Of a stretch of 5,650 nt of DNA, positions 1-5,226 are shown one piece after another. Below the pieces are notes generated by a model that was not told where the DNA came from, did not search any database, and was given only the letters and a program-made list of their open reading frames with translations. A program made the translations under genes and the position numbers. The DNA is from Rhodococcus sp. (in: high G+C Gram-positive bacteria). GTDB taxonomy: Bacteria > Actinomycetota > Actinomycetes > Mycobacteriales > Mycobacteriaceae. Position 1 is the first letter of the stretch. Every line of letters begins with the position of its first letter. The stretch lies in the NCBI GenBank assembly GCA_012515885.1, contig JAAYXN010000027.1:1-5650 (forward strand), read 5' to 3'.

Positions 1-220
1 CACCGTGAACAGCGATCCCGGTCCGGTCTTGTAGTTCACCGGTGAGGCGACGCTCTAATTCCAGATCGACTTCGGTGGCGAAATCGTCGTCGCCCTTATC
101 GACCGCGCTGGGAGCCCCCACTCCGGTGATAAACCGCTCGCACACACCATCGAGGACATCCCCCGCGATCGCGAGTAGCTCGTGCGGGTCTCGACTCCCT
201 GGTATGCGGTCGGTGGCCAT
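1..220 (-). CDS. impA: Inositol monophosphatase family protein, N-terminal part (ImpA-like)
   Basis: Seen: an open frame of 73 codons from ATG at 218-220 that runs off the left edge with no stop. The N-terminus has an amphipathic helix (about residues 12-32), then VDKGDDDFATEVDLELERRL (residues 40-59), the Lys...Thr-Glu-x-Asp pattern typical of the metal-dependent IMPase fold (K42, T49, D52). The last visible residues, AVHG, are followed by a codon starting with G, as expected for the GE(E) metal-binding motif. The main metal-binding motif DGTxNF lies outside the window. The family removes phosphate from inositol phosphates or related monoesters using Mg2+. The start is 6 bases after the hisA stop, so it is almost surely co-transcribed. 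No strong Shine-Dalgarno is visible. The position after hisA matches impA of Mycobacterium and Corynebacterium. Inference: it makes inositol for mycothiol and phosphatidylinositol, or serves as histidinol-phosphate phosphatase (HisN-like). Confidence 0.85.
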   Translation of the reverse strand, partial: MATDRIPGSRDPHELLAIAGDVLDGVCERFITGVGAPSAVDKGDDDFATEVDLELERRLTGELQDRTGIAVHG

Positions 221-226
221 ATGCGT

Positions 227-961
227 CTAACCGGATACGGCGGCAAGCGCCTCGGTCAGGGTGAACTGGCCAGCGTAGAGCGCCTTACCGACGATAGAAC
301 CCTCAACGCCCAGGTGCGTTAGGCCCGAAATCGCTTCCAGGTCCGCGATTGTGGATACTCCACCCGAGGCGACGATCGGTGCATCAGTAGCCGCGCACAC
401 CTGAGCCAGCAGCTCCAAGTTTGGTCCGGTCAAAGTGCCGTCACGGCCAATATCGGTCACGACGTAGCGCGAGCATCCGTCCTTGTCGAGCCGGGCCAGG
501 GTGTCCCACAGGTTGCCGCCCTCGCTGACCCAACCACGGCCGCGCAGTTGGTAGTCGCCATCGGCAAACCGCACGTCGAGGCCGACTGCGATCTTCTCGC
601 CGTACTTGGCGATCACCTTCGCGCACCACTGCGGGTTCTCGATGGCGGCGGTGCCGATGTTGACGCGAGCGCAGCCAGTCGCAAGCGCAGCCTCAAGGGA
701 TGCGTCATCGCGGATACCGCCGGACAATTCAACCTTGACATCGAGTTCGCCGACGACACCGGCGAGTAGTTCATAGTTGGAGCCGCGACCGAACGCCGCG
801 TCCAAATCAACGACGTGAACCCACTCGGCACCCTGTTCCTGCCATGCGAAAGCGGCGTCGCGGGGCGAACCGTAACCGGTCTCGCTACCGGCCTCTCCGT
901 GGACGAGGCGAACAGCTTCACCGTTGACGACATCTACTGCAGGTAAAAGGACCAGGCTCAC
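227..961 (-). CDS. hisA: Phosphoribosyl isomerase A (HisA/PriA; possibly also TrpF activity)
   Basis: A 244-residue (beta/alpha)8-barrel enzyme that converts ProFAR to PRFAR in histidine synthesis. Seen: LLPAVDVV at the N-terminus with the catalytic-base Asp10, VDLDAAFGRGSN (51-62), ELSGGIRDD (78-86), the second catalytic Asp174 in VVTDIGRDGT (167-176), and the phosphate-binding motifs ASGGVS (198-203) and GSIVGKALY (221-229). Residues RGRGW (140-144) keep the Arg and Trp (R142, W144) that correspond to R143 and W145 of M. tuberculosis PriA. These help it bind both ProFAR and the tryptophan-pathway substrate PRA. From family knowledge, PriA replaces a missing trpF in many Actinobacteria; dual activity here is inference. 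The start is GTG at 959-961, chosen because the protein then begins exactly as the family does; only a weak AGGG lies 9 bases upstream. The next gene starts 6 bases after the stop. Confidence 0.96.
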   Translation of the reverse strand: MSLVLLPAVDVVNGEAVRLVHGEAGSETGYGSPRDAAFAWQEQGAEWVHVVDLDAAFGRGSNYELLAGVVGELDVKVELSGGIRDDASLEAALATGCARVNIGTAAIENPQWCAKVIAKYGEKIAVGLDVRFADGDYQLRGRGWVSEGGNLWDTLARLDKDGCSRYVVTDIGRDGTLTGPNLELLAQVCAATDAPIVASGGVSTIADLEAISGLTHLGVEGSIVGKALYAGQFTLTEALAAVSG

Positions 962-1035
962 GTGCGTTAACCCTAGTCGCTGGCACCTGCCATTGCCCTC
1001 TTGGGTGGGGTGATCGATATCGATCCGGTAGCCGG
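962..1035 (-). other. hisH-hisA intergenic gap (74 bases) with palindromes
   Basis: This gap separates the hisH stop from the hisA GTG start, whereas other neighbours in this operon overlap or nearly touch. It carries a perfect 14-bp palindrome at 1012-1025 and a small inverted repeat, TGGCACCTGCCA, at 981-992. There is no hairpin with a following U-tract that would read as an intrinsic terminator on the minus strand, and no clear promoter, so read-through from hisH into hisA is expected. Confidence 0.5.
1012..1025. repeat. Perfect 14-bp palindrome GATCGATATCGATC
   Basis: GATCGATATCGATC is its own reverse complement. It lies 10 bases after the hisH stop codon in the gap before hisA. It could be a protein-binding site, or a chance product of a GATC/CGAT-rich stretch. 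No T-run follows, so it is unlikely to be a terminator. Confidence 0.6.
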
Positions 1036-1671
1036 TTACAGGCTGCGAACCCAGTTCTCCAACAGCGCGGCGCCCGCATCACCGGACTTCTCCGGGTGGA
1101 ACTGGGTGGCCGAAAGCGGGCCGTTTTCGACGGCAGCGAGGAAACGACCACCGTGATCGGCCCATGTCAGTTTGGGCGCAGTCAGGTGCTCTGACGGCGG
1201 CAATTCCCAGCTCTGTGCCGCATACGAGTGCACGAAGTAGAAGCGAGTGTCCGGGTCCATGCCCGCGAACAGCACGCTGTCAGCGGGAGCTTCCACCGTG
1301 TTCCACCCCATGTGCGGCAGCACCGGGGCCTGGAGCTTATCGACGGTTCCCGGCCATTCACCGCAGCCTTCGGCAGGCACATCAAACTCGACGCCGCGCT
1401 CAAACAGAATCTGCATACCCACACAGATCCCCAGCACTGGGCGGCCACCGGCGAGGCGCTGACCGATGATCCGGTCACCGCGCACCGCCTTCAAGCCCTC
1501 CATGCAGGCGGCGAAAGCGCCCACACCGGGAACCACAAGTCCGTCAGCGGCGAGCGCTACCTGCGGATCGGAGGTGACTTCCACAGCCGCACCTGTCCGT
1601 GCGAGCGCACGCGTCGCCGAATGGAGGTTACCGGAACCGTAGTCGAGTACTGCGATGGACGTGACGCTCAT
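1036..1671 (-). CDS. hisH: Imidazole glycerol phosphate synthase, glutamine amidotransferase subunit HisH
   Basis: A 211-residue class I glutamine amidotransferase. It hydrolyses glutamine and channels ammonia to the cyclase HisF, which makes imidazoleglycerol phosphate and AICAR from PRFAR. Seen: the N-terminal strand and loop IAVLDYGSGNLHSA (6-19), the oxyanion-strand motif PGVGAF (48-53), the nucleophile Cys83 in GICVGMQ (81-87), LPHMGWN (118-124), YFVHSY (145-150), and the other two triad members His192 and Glu194 in TQFHPEKSG (189-197). All catalytic residues are present and the length is normal for the family. The ATG start at 1669-1671 fits the conserved N-terminus; an AGGA lies 9 bases upstream. 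A 93-base gap with repeats and a hairpin precedes it. The partner hisF is not in the window and should lie past the left edge. Confidence 0.97.
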   Translation of the reverse strand: MSVTSIAVLDYGSGNLHSATRALARTGAAVEVTSDPQVALAADGLVVPGVGAFAACMEGLKAVRGDRIIGQRLAGGRPVLGICVGMQILFERGVEFDVPAEGCGEWPGTVDKLQAPVLPHMGWNTVEAPADSVLFAGMDPDTRFYFVHSYAAQSWELPPSEHLTAPKLTWADHGGRFLAAVENGPLSATQFHPEKSGDAGAALLENWVRSL

Positions 1672-1730
1672 GGTTGTCGATCCTATGGTGTTGATCTAGG
1701 CGGTGTTGATCTGGCCGTTGTGATCTAGGT
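1672..1730. repeat. Four imperfect 15-bp tandem repeats upstream of hisH
   Basis: On the plus strand the units are GGTTGTCGATCCTAT (1672-1686), GGTGTTGATCTAGGC (1687-1701), GGTGTTGATCTGGCC (1702-1716) and GTTGTGATCTAGGT (1717-1730, one base shorter). The middle two share 11 identical leading bases. In the transcript this reads as repeated AGAUCAACACC ending directly at the hisH start codon, so the first unit contains the hisH AGGA ribosome-binding sequence. No gene with family support covers this stretch. The repeats could arise by slippage or serve as a translation or protein-binding element for hisH. Confidence 0.65.
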
Positions 1731-1745
1731 GCGATGCTGCGCACC
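1728..1745 (-). other. Hairpin between the small membrane gene and hisH
   Basis: GGTGCG (1728-1733) and CGCACC (1740-1745) form a perfect 6-bp stem with a 6-base loop, about 20 bases past the stop of the small membrane gene. On the minus strand it is not followed by a run of U, so it is not a standard intrinsic terminator. AGGTGC at 1727-1732 can instead pair with GCACCT at 1751-1756, giving an alternative stem. Possible roles are RNA processing, stabilising the 3' end of hisDCB mRNA, or none. Confidence 0.45.
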
Positions 1746-1764
1746 GAATTGCACCTGCCAGTAA

Positions 1765-1920
1765 CTACATCAGGCGCAGCACACCTGCGATGGCCGCGAG
1801 TGCTGCAATCGCCAGCAGCACTCCGGCTGCGAGCTTGTTGCCCTCTTTGAACATCGAATAGGTGCCGCCTACCGCGATACCGGCCAGAATGAACAGCAGG
1901 TACGTCCACACAACATCCAC
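1765..1920 (-). CDS. Small two-helix membrane protein in the his operon, function unknown
   Basis: Seen: a 51-residue frame from GTG at 1918-1920 to TAG at 1765-1767. Two hydrophobic helices, VVWTYLLFILAGIAVGG (about 3-19) and LAAGVLLAIAALAAIAGVL (about 30-48), are joined by a short polar turn, TYSMFKEGNK. The profile fits a helical hairpin in the cell membrane. The start is supported by AAGGAAG at 1929-1935, 8 bases upstream, and by an in-frame TAG two codons before the GTG. It lies 27 bases after hisB on the same strand, so it is probably translated from the his mRNA. From general knowledge, short membrane proteins of unknown role occur between hisB and hisH in related Actinobacteria; I recognise no named family. 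Its role could be transport-related or regulatory, but nothing in the sequence shows which. The start codon and small size make it easy to miss. Confidence 0.8.
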   Translation of the reverse strand: MDVVWTYLLFILAGIAVGGTYSMFKEGNKLAAGVLLAIAALAAIAGVLRLM

Positions 1921-1928
1921 TGACTAAA

Positions 1929-1935
1929 CTTCCTT
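1929..1935 (-). promoter_or_regulatory. Ribosome-binding site of the small membrane gene
   Basis: The minus strand reads AAGGAAG, 8 bases before the GTG at 1918-1920. This purine-rich site fixes the GTG start and is the main evidence, besides the helices, that the 51-codon frame is translated. Confidence 0.7.
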
Positions 1936-1947
1936 ACAGATCTAGTT

Positions 1948-2571
1948 TTAGAGGGTGCCTTTAGTGGACGGCACGCCTGTCACTCGCGGGTCGTATTCGA
2001 CGGCCTCGCGAAGTGCCCGCGCCACCGCCTTGAATTCGGCTTCGGTGACGTGGTGCTGGTCGCGACCGTAAAGAACCCGCACATGCAGTGCGATGCGCGC
2101 GTTGAGTGCCAACGACTCGAACACGTGACGGTTGATGACCGTCGAATACGGCGCACCGGGGTATCCGGCGATGACCGCACCAAGCATGTGTTCAGGCTCG
2201 CCGGTGTGCACACAGTACGGGCGACCAGACACGTCAACGGCTGCGTGCGCGAGGGTTTCATCCATCGGAATGAACGAGTCACCGAACCGGCGAATGCCCT
2301 TCTTATCGCCAAGGGCCTGACCGAGCGCCTGCCCCAACACAATCGAGGTGTCCTCGACCGTGTGGTGCGCCTCAATATCGACATCGCCTTCGGCGCGCAC
2401 CGTCAGATCGAAGCTCGCATGCGAGCCAAGAGCGGTCAGCATGTGGTCGAAGAACGCGACACCCGTAGAGATGTCGACGACACCTGTCCCATCGAGATTG
2501 AGTTCGACGGAAATCGACGACTCCCTGGTCGTGCGTTCGACACGCGCAATGCGCGGCGCTGCCTCACTCAT
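1948..2571 (-). CDS. hisB: Imidazoleglycerol-phosphate dehydratase HisB
   Basis: A 207-residue Mn-dependent dehydratase that converts imidazoleglycerol phosphate to imidazole-acetol phosphate. It is the monofunctional form, with no N-terminal histidinol-phosphatase domain as in E. coli. Seen: two related halves with the metal-binding signatures EAHHTVED (67-74) and DQHHVTEAEFKA (171-182), plus FDHML (41-45), MDETLAHAAVDVSGRPY (103-119) and NRHVFESLA (147-155). The ATG at 2569-2571 overlaps the hisC stop as ATGA. A strong GAGGAG lies 6 bases upstream (2578-2583), inside the hisC coding sequence, so hisB translation is probably coupled to hisC. The small membrane gene begins 27 bases downstream. 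Length and motifs are normal; nothing looks broken. Confidence 0.97.
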   Translation of the reverse strand: MSEAAPRIARVERTTRESSISVELNLDGTGVVDISTGVAFFDHMLTALGSHASFDLTVRAEGDVDIEAHHTVEDTSIVLGQALGQALGDKKGIRRFGDSFIPMDETLAHAAVDVSGRPYCVHTGEPEHMLGAVIAGYPGAPYSTVINRHVFESLALNARIALHVRVLYGRDQHHVTEAEFKAVARALREAVEYDPRVTGVPSTKGTL

Positions 2572-3773
2572 GCGTCTCTCCTCACACCATCATTAGCTTG
2601 ATCAGTACCCGCACCATCAGCACTTGCGCCGCGAACGCGGAGCTCACTTGCGGCGATTTCGTCGCTGGCCGCGATCAGTGCATCGTTTTCGCTCGTTAAA
2701 CCGATAGTGGCCCGAAGGTACCCCGCAAGACCAACATCTCGGATGAGAACACCGCGATCAAGGTAGGCCTGCCAGGCGCGGGCGCTGTCGGTGAACTCAC
2801 CGAAAAGGATGAAGTTGGCGTCGCTGGGGATCACGTGAAAACCAGTGTCTGCGAGAGCCTTCGATACTCGTACACGCTCAGCTGCTAGCTCGTGAACACC
2901 TGCGAGCGTCTCGTCCGCGTGCCGCAGCGCGGCGCGCGCAGCCGCCTGCGTAACGACCGAGAGGTGATACGGCAAACGCACCAGCAGCAGCGCCTCAATA
3001 ACGGCCGGGGCAGCCGCCAAATAGCCCAGGCGGCCACCCGCGAACGCAAATGCCTTACTCATCGTGCGCGACACGATCAGCGTGTTCGGATACTGATCGA
3101 GCAGAGTCAACGCACTGGGCTCGTCGGAAAACTCGGCATACGCCTCGTCGACAACCACAATCCCCGGCGCAGCATCGAGGATGCGACGCAGTTCAGCAAG
3201 GCGGATGCTGTGTCCAGTCGGGTTATTTGGGCTCGTCACGAACACGACATCTGGCTGCTGCGCAACGATCTCGTCGACAGCGAGATCGATATCAAGCGCG
3301 AAGTCCGGTCCGCGCAGCACCGGCAGCCACACGGTGTCCGTGCCGTCGGAAATGATCGGGTGCATCGAGTACGACGGCACAAAGCCCATAGCGCTGCGAC
3401 CCGGTCCGGCGAATGCCTGCAGGATTTGCTGCAGAATCTCGTTGGACCCGTTTGCCGCCCACACGTTGTCCACGGTCACCGGGACACCGGTTTGCCGCAC
3501 CAAGTAGGCAGCCAGGTCGGTGCGCAACGCGGTTGCGTCGCGATCCGGGTACCGGTGCAACTCACTCGCCGCCTCGCGCACCGCCTCCGCCACATCATCA
3601 ATAAGGGCTTGGCTCGGTGCGTGCGGGTTTTCGTTCGTATTGAGTTGGACGGGCACCGTCAGCTGCGGAGCCCCGTACGCTGATTTGCCCCGCAGGCTTT
3701 CGCGAATCGGTAAGTCAGCGAGGGAGACTTGCTCGCCAATAGGTGCGGTGTTTCCTACTGCTTCAACACTCAT
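2568..3773 (-). CDS. hisC: Histidinol-phosphate aminotransferase HisC
   Basis: A 401-residue fold-type I PLP enzyme that transaminates imidazole-acetol phosphate with glutamate to give histidinol phosphate. Seen: the N-terminal LRGKSAYGAPQL and LNTNENPHAPS (44-54), ANGSNEIL (107-114), SPNNPTG (181-187), the PLP-pyridine Asp209 and Tyr212 in VVVDEAYAEF (206-215), the Schiff-base Lys240 in SRTMSKAFAFAGGRLGY with Arg248, and Arg354 in YLRATIG (352-358), which is expected to bind substrate. The ATG start at 3771-3773 overlaps the hisD stop as ATGA, and GAGG lies just upstream. The last 20 or so residues (about 380-401, RGASADGAGTD...) are polar, look disordered, and fall past the usual end of the family; that DNA also carries the hisB ribosome-binding site. 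In some relatives similar enzymes take aromatic substrates, but the operon context argues for HisC. Confidence 0.97.
   Translation of the reverse strand: MSVEAVGNTAPIGEQVSLADLPIRESLRGKSAYGAPQLTVPVQLNTNENPHAPSQALIDDVAEAVREAASELHRYPDRDATALRTDLAAYLVRQTGVPVTVDNVWAANGSNEILQQILQAFAGPGRSAMGFVPSYSMHPIISDGTDTVWLPVLRGPDFALDIDLAVDEIVAQQPDVVFVTSPNNPTGHSIRLAELRRILDAAPGIVVVDEAYAEFSDEPSALTLLDQYPNTLIVSRTMSKAFAFAGGRLGYLAAAPAVIEALLLVRLPYHLSVVTQAAARAALRHADETLAGVHELAAERVRVSKALADTGFHVIPSDANFILFGEFTDSARAWQAYLDRGVLIRDVGLAGYLRATIGLTSENDALIAASDEIAASELRVRGASADGAGTDQANDGVRRDA
2578..2583 (-). promoter_or_regulatory. Ribosome-binding site of hisB inside hisC
   Basis: The minus strand reads GAGGAG, 6 bases before the hisB ATG, within the last codons of hisC. 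With the ATGA overlap it supports translational coupling of hisC and hisB. Confidence 0.7.
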
Positions 3774-5092
3774 TTAAGGGCCTCAAAACGCAGTCGCACG
3801 GCCTCGCCGTGCGCGGGAAGGTCTTCAGCATTGGCCAGCGCAATCACATGCCCGGCAACATCTTTCAGCGCGGACTCCGAGTAGTCGACCACGTGAATTC
3901 CCCGCAGGAACGTCTGGACACTCAAACCCGATGAGTGCCGTGCACAACCCGCAGTCGGAAGAACATGGTTCGATCCGGCACAGTAGTCGCCGAGACTCAC
4001 CGGCGACCAGGGGCCGACGAACACGGCACCGGCACTGGTCACGCCTGCCGCTACCGCGGACGCATCGCGAGTTTGAATTTCCAGATGCTCGGCCGCATAC
4101 GCGTTGACGACTCGAAGACCAGCCGCAACATCGTCAACCAGAACGATGCCGGATTGGCTGCCGGAAAGCGCCGTCTCGACACGCTCACGGTGCTTCGTCA
4201 GCTCCAGTTGAGCGGCAAGAGCCTCATCGACCGCAGCAGCAAGTTCTTCGCTGTCAGTGACAAGAACGCTCGCCGCCATCACGTCATGTTCAGCCTGACT
4301 GACCAAATCGGCCGCCACATGGACCGGGTCCGCGGTGCTGTCAGCCAGAATCGCAATCTCCGTGGGCCCCGCCTCAGCGTCAATACCCACAAGACCACGG
4401 CACAGGCGCTTCGCCGCGGTGACGTAGATGTTTCCGGGGCCAGTGATGATGTCGACGGGCGCCAACTCGGCGCCGTCAGTGTCGGTACCGCCGTAAGTGA
4501 GCAGGGCAACTGCCTGACCGCCGCCCACCGCCCACACTTCCGTGGCACCCAGAAGGCACGCCGCGGCCAAAATGGTGGGGTGCGGAAGTCCACCAAACTC
4601 TGCTTGCGGAGGCGACGCAACAACCAGCGACCCCACGCCCGCAATCTGCGCGGGCACCACATTCATGACGACACTCGACGGGTACACCGCGTTCCCGCCC
4701 GGCACATACAGTCCAACGCGCTCTACCGGCACCCACCGTTCGGTGACGGTGCCGCCGGGAACAACCTCGGTGACCGAATCGACGCGCCGTTGATCAGAGT
4801 GCACCTTGCGGGTGCGTTCAATAGCGACTTCCAATGCCGTGCGCACGGCAGGATCAAGCTCAGTCAATGCCCGTTCCAGTTCAGCAACAGGCACTCGGAC
4901 GCACGCCGGACGCACACCGTCGAACTTCTCGCCGTATTCCAAGGCAGCATCAGCGCCGCGATCACGAACCGCCTCAACTACCGGCCGAACCTGATGCAGC
5001 ACCGCATCGACGTCCACTCCACCGCGGGGCAGGGCGGCACGCAGCTCTGCCGTGGAAGGGGTGCGACCCCGAAGGTCGGTGCGGGCAAGCAT
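3770..5092 (-). CDS. hisD: Histidinol dehydrogenase HisD
   Basis: A 440-residue Zn-dependent NAD enzyme that oxidises histidinol to histidine in two steps, the last reaction of the pathway. Seen: VGLYVPGGNAVYPSSVVMNVVPA (126-148), ITGPGNIYVTAAKR (216-229), GIDAEAGPTEIAILAD (236-251), the zinc-binding Gln266 and His269 in SQAEHD (265-270), the catalytic pair Glu335-His336 in NAYAAEHLEIQ, Asp369 in GDYCAGSNHVLPT (368-380), and His428 in LPAHGE near the C-terminus. These match the E. coli ligands Q259, H262, D360 and H419 and the catalytic E326/H327. The start is ATG at 5090-5092: GGAGG lies 7 bases upstream and the protein then begins as the family does. The frame is open 33 codons further up, but that extension has no family support and would cover the leader. 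It is the first his gene of the cluster and overlaps hisC by 4 bases. Confidence 0.97.
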   Translation of the reverse strand: MLARTDLRGRTPSTAELRAALPRGGVDVDAVLHQVRPVVEAVRDRGADAALEYGEKFDGVRPACVRVPVAELERALTELDPAVRTALEVAIERTRKVHSDQRRVDSVTEVVPGGTVTERWVPVERVGLYVPGGNAVYPSSVVMNVVPAQIAGVGSLVVASPPQAEFGGLPHPTILAAACLLGATEVWAVGGGQAVALLTYGGTDTDGAELAPVDIITGPGNIYVTAAKRLCRGLVGIDAEAGPTEIAILADSTADPVHVAADLVSQAEHDVMAASVLVTDSEELAAAVDEALAAQLELTKHRERVETALSGSQSGIVLVDDVAAGLRVVNAYAAEHLEIQTRDASAVAAGVTSAGAVFVGPWSPVSLGDYCAGSNHVLPTAGCARHSSGLSVQTFLRGIHVVDYSESALKDVAGHVIALANAEDLPAHGEAVRLRFEALK

Positions 5093-5099
5093 GAGGGAT

Positions 5100-5104
5100 C
5101 CTCC
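5100..5104 (-). promoter_or_regulatory. Ribosome-binding site of hisD
   Basis: The minus strand reads GGAGG, 7 bases before the ATG at 5090-5092. It is the strongest Shine-Dalgarno in the window and decides the hisD start in favour of this ATG over the longer upstream frame. Confidence 0.85.
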
Positions 5105-5109
5105 GTTTA

Positions 5110-5137
5110 GTCGAACTGCCTCGTCGAATTCGATATC
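5110..5137. promoter_or_regulatory. Operator-like palindrome and direct repeat before hisD
   Basis: The plus strand has GTCGAA at 5110-5115 and again at 5123-5128, a 13-base period. The second copy overlaps the perfect 10-bp palindrome TCGAATTCGA (5124-5133), which adjoins GATATC (5132-5137). The cluster lies between the -10-like box and the ribosome-binding site, where a repressor would block transcription. It does not match the actinobacterial LexA box spacing. No regulator can be named from the sequence. Confidence 0.35.
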
Positions 5138-5150
5138 CGATTCACCCCTG

Positions 5151-5179
5151 ATTATCCAGGATGCGCACCACCGATTTTC
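5151..5179 (-). promoter_or_regulatory. Candidate hisD promoter
   Basis: GATAAT (minus strand of 5151-5156) matches the actinobacterial -10 consensus at five of six TATAAT positions. At a 17-base spacing the -35 position (5174-5179) is GAAAAT, a poor match to TTGACA, as is common in high-GC Gram-positives. Transcription would start near 5144, giving a leader of about 50 bases. Confidence 0.4.
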
Positions 5180-5226
5180 CCGGGACCGCACTCAGCGCGC
5201 ACCTGGGAGCGTAACGCGCGGACGTT

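Larger units (their letters stand above)
5093..5226 (-). promoter_or_regulatory. hisD leader and intergenic region (134 bases)
   Basis: This region lies between the upstream membrane gene and hisD. It holds a -10-like GATAAT, a palindrome with a direct repeat, and a strong ribosome-binding site. I see no run of His codons that would make a leader-peptide attenuator and no T-box-like layout; the distance from the likely start of transcription to the ATG (about 50 bases) is too short for a T-box. A weak GC-rich inverted repeat (about 5195-5220) follows the upstream gene but has no U-tract. Confidence 0.5.

Noticed and set aside
55..246. A 63-codon minus-strand frame across the hisA-phosphatase junction
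   Set aside because: It overlaps both genes out of frame; the phosphatase frame starting at 220 shows the IMPase pattern.
1628..1909. A 93-codon minus-strand frame across the hisB-hisH gap
   Set aside because: It is the +1 frame of the small two-helix protein, gives an Arg/His-rich product, and overlaps the hisH start. The GTG frame has the better ribosome-binding site and a sensible membrane profile.
2892..3683. A 263-codon open frame on the plus strand opposite hisC
   Set aside because: The opposite strand encodes HisC with all catalytic residues; the plus-strand product is Arg-rich with no recognisable domain.
3935..5110. A 391-codon open frame on the plus strand opposite hisD
   Set aside because: It is antisense to a fully conserved hisD, has a composition rich in Arg, His and Gln with no family motif, and is explained by high-GC codon use on the opposite strand.
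5110..5133. A LexA (SOS) box before hisD
   Set aside because: The half-sites TCGAA and TTCGA are present but not with the TCGAAC-N4-GTTCGA arrangement of actinobacterial LexA sites.
5093..5191. A 33-residue N-terminal extension of hisD
   Set aside because: It has no similarity to the HisD family start, covers the promoter-like and operator-like elements, and the internal ATG has a strong GGAGG at ideal spacing.
5195..5220. A GC-rich inverted repeat as terminator of the upstream membrane gene
   Set aside because: The stem is only about five base pairs with a long loop and no U-tract follows.
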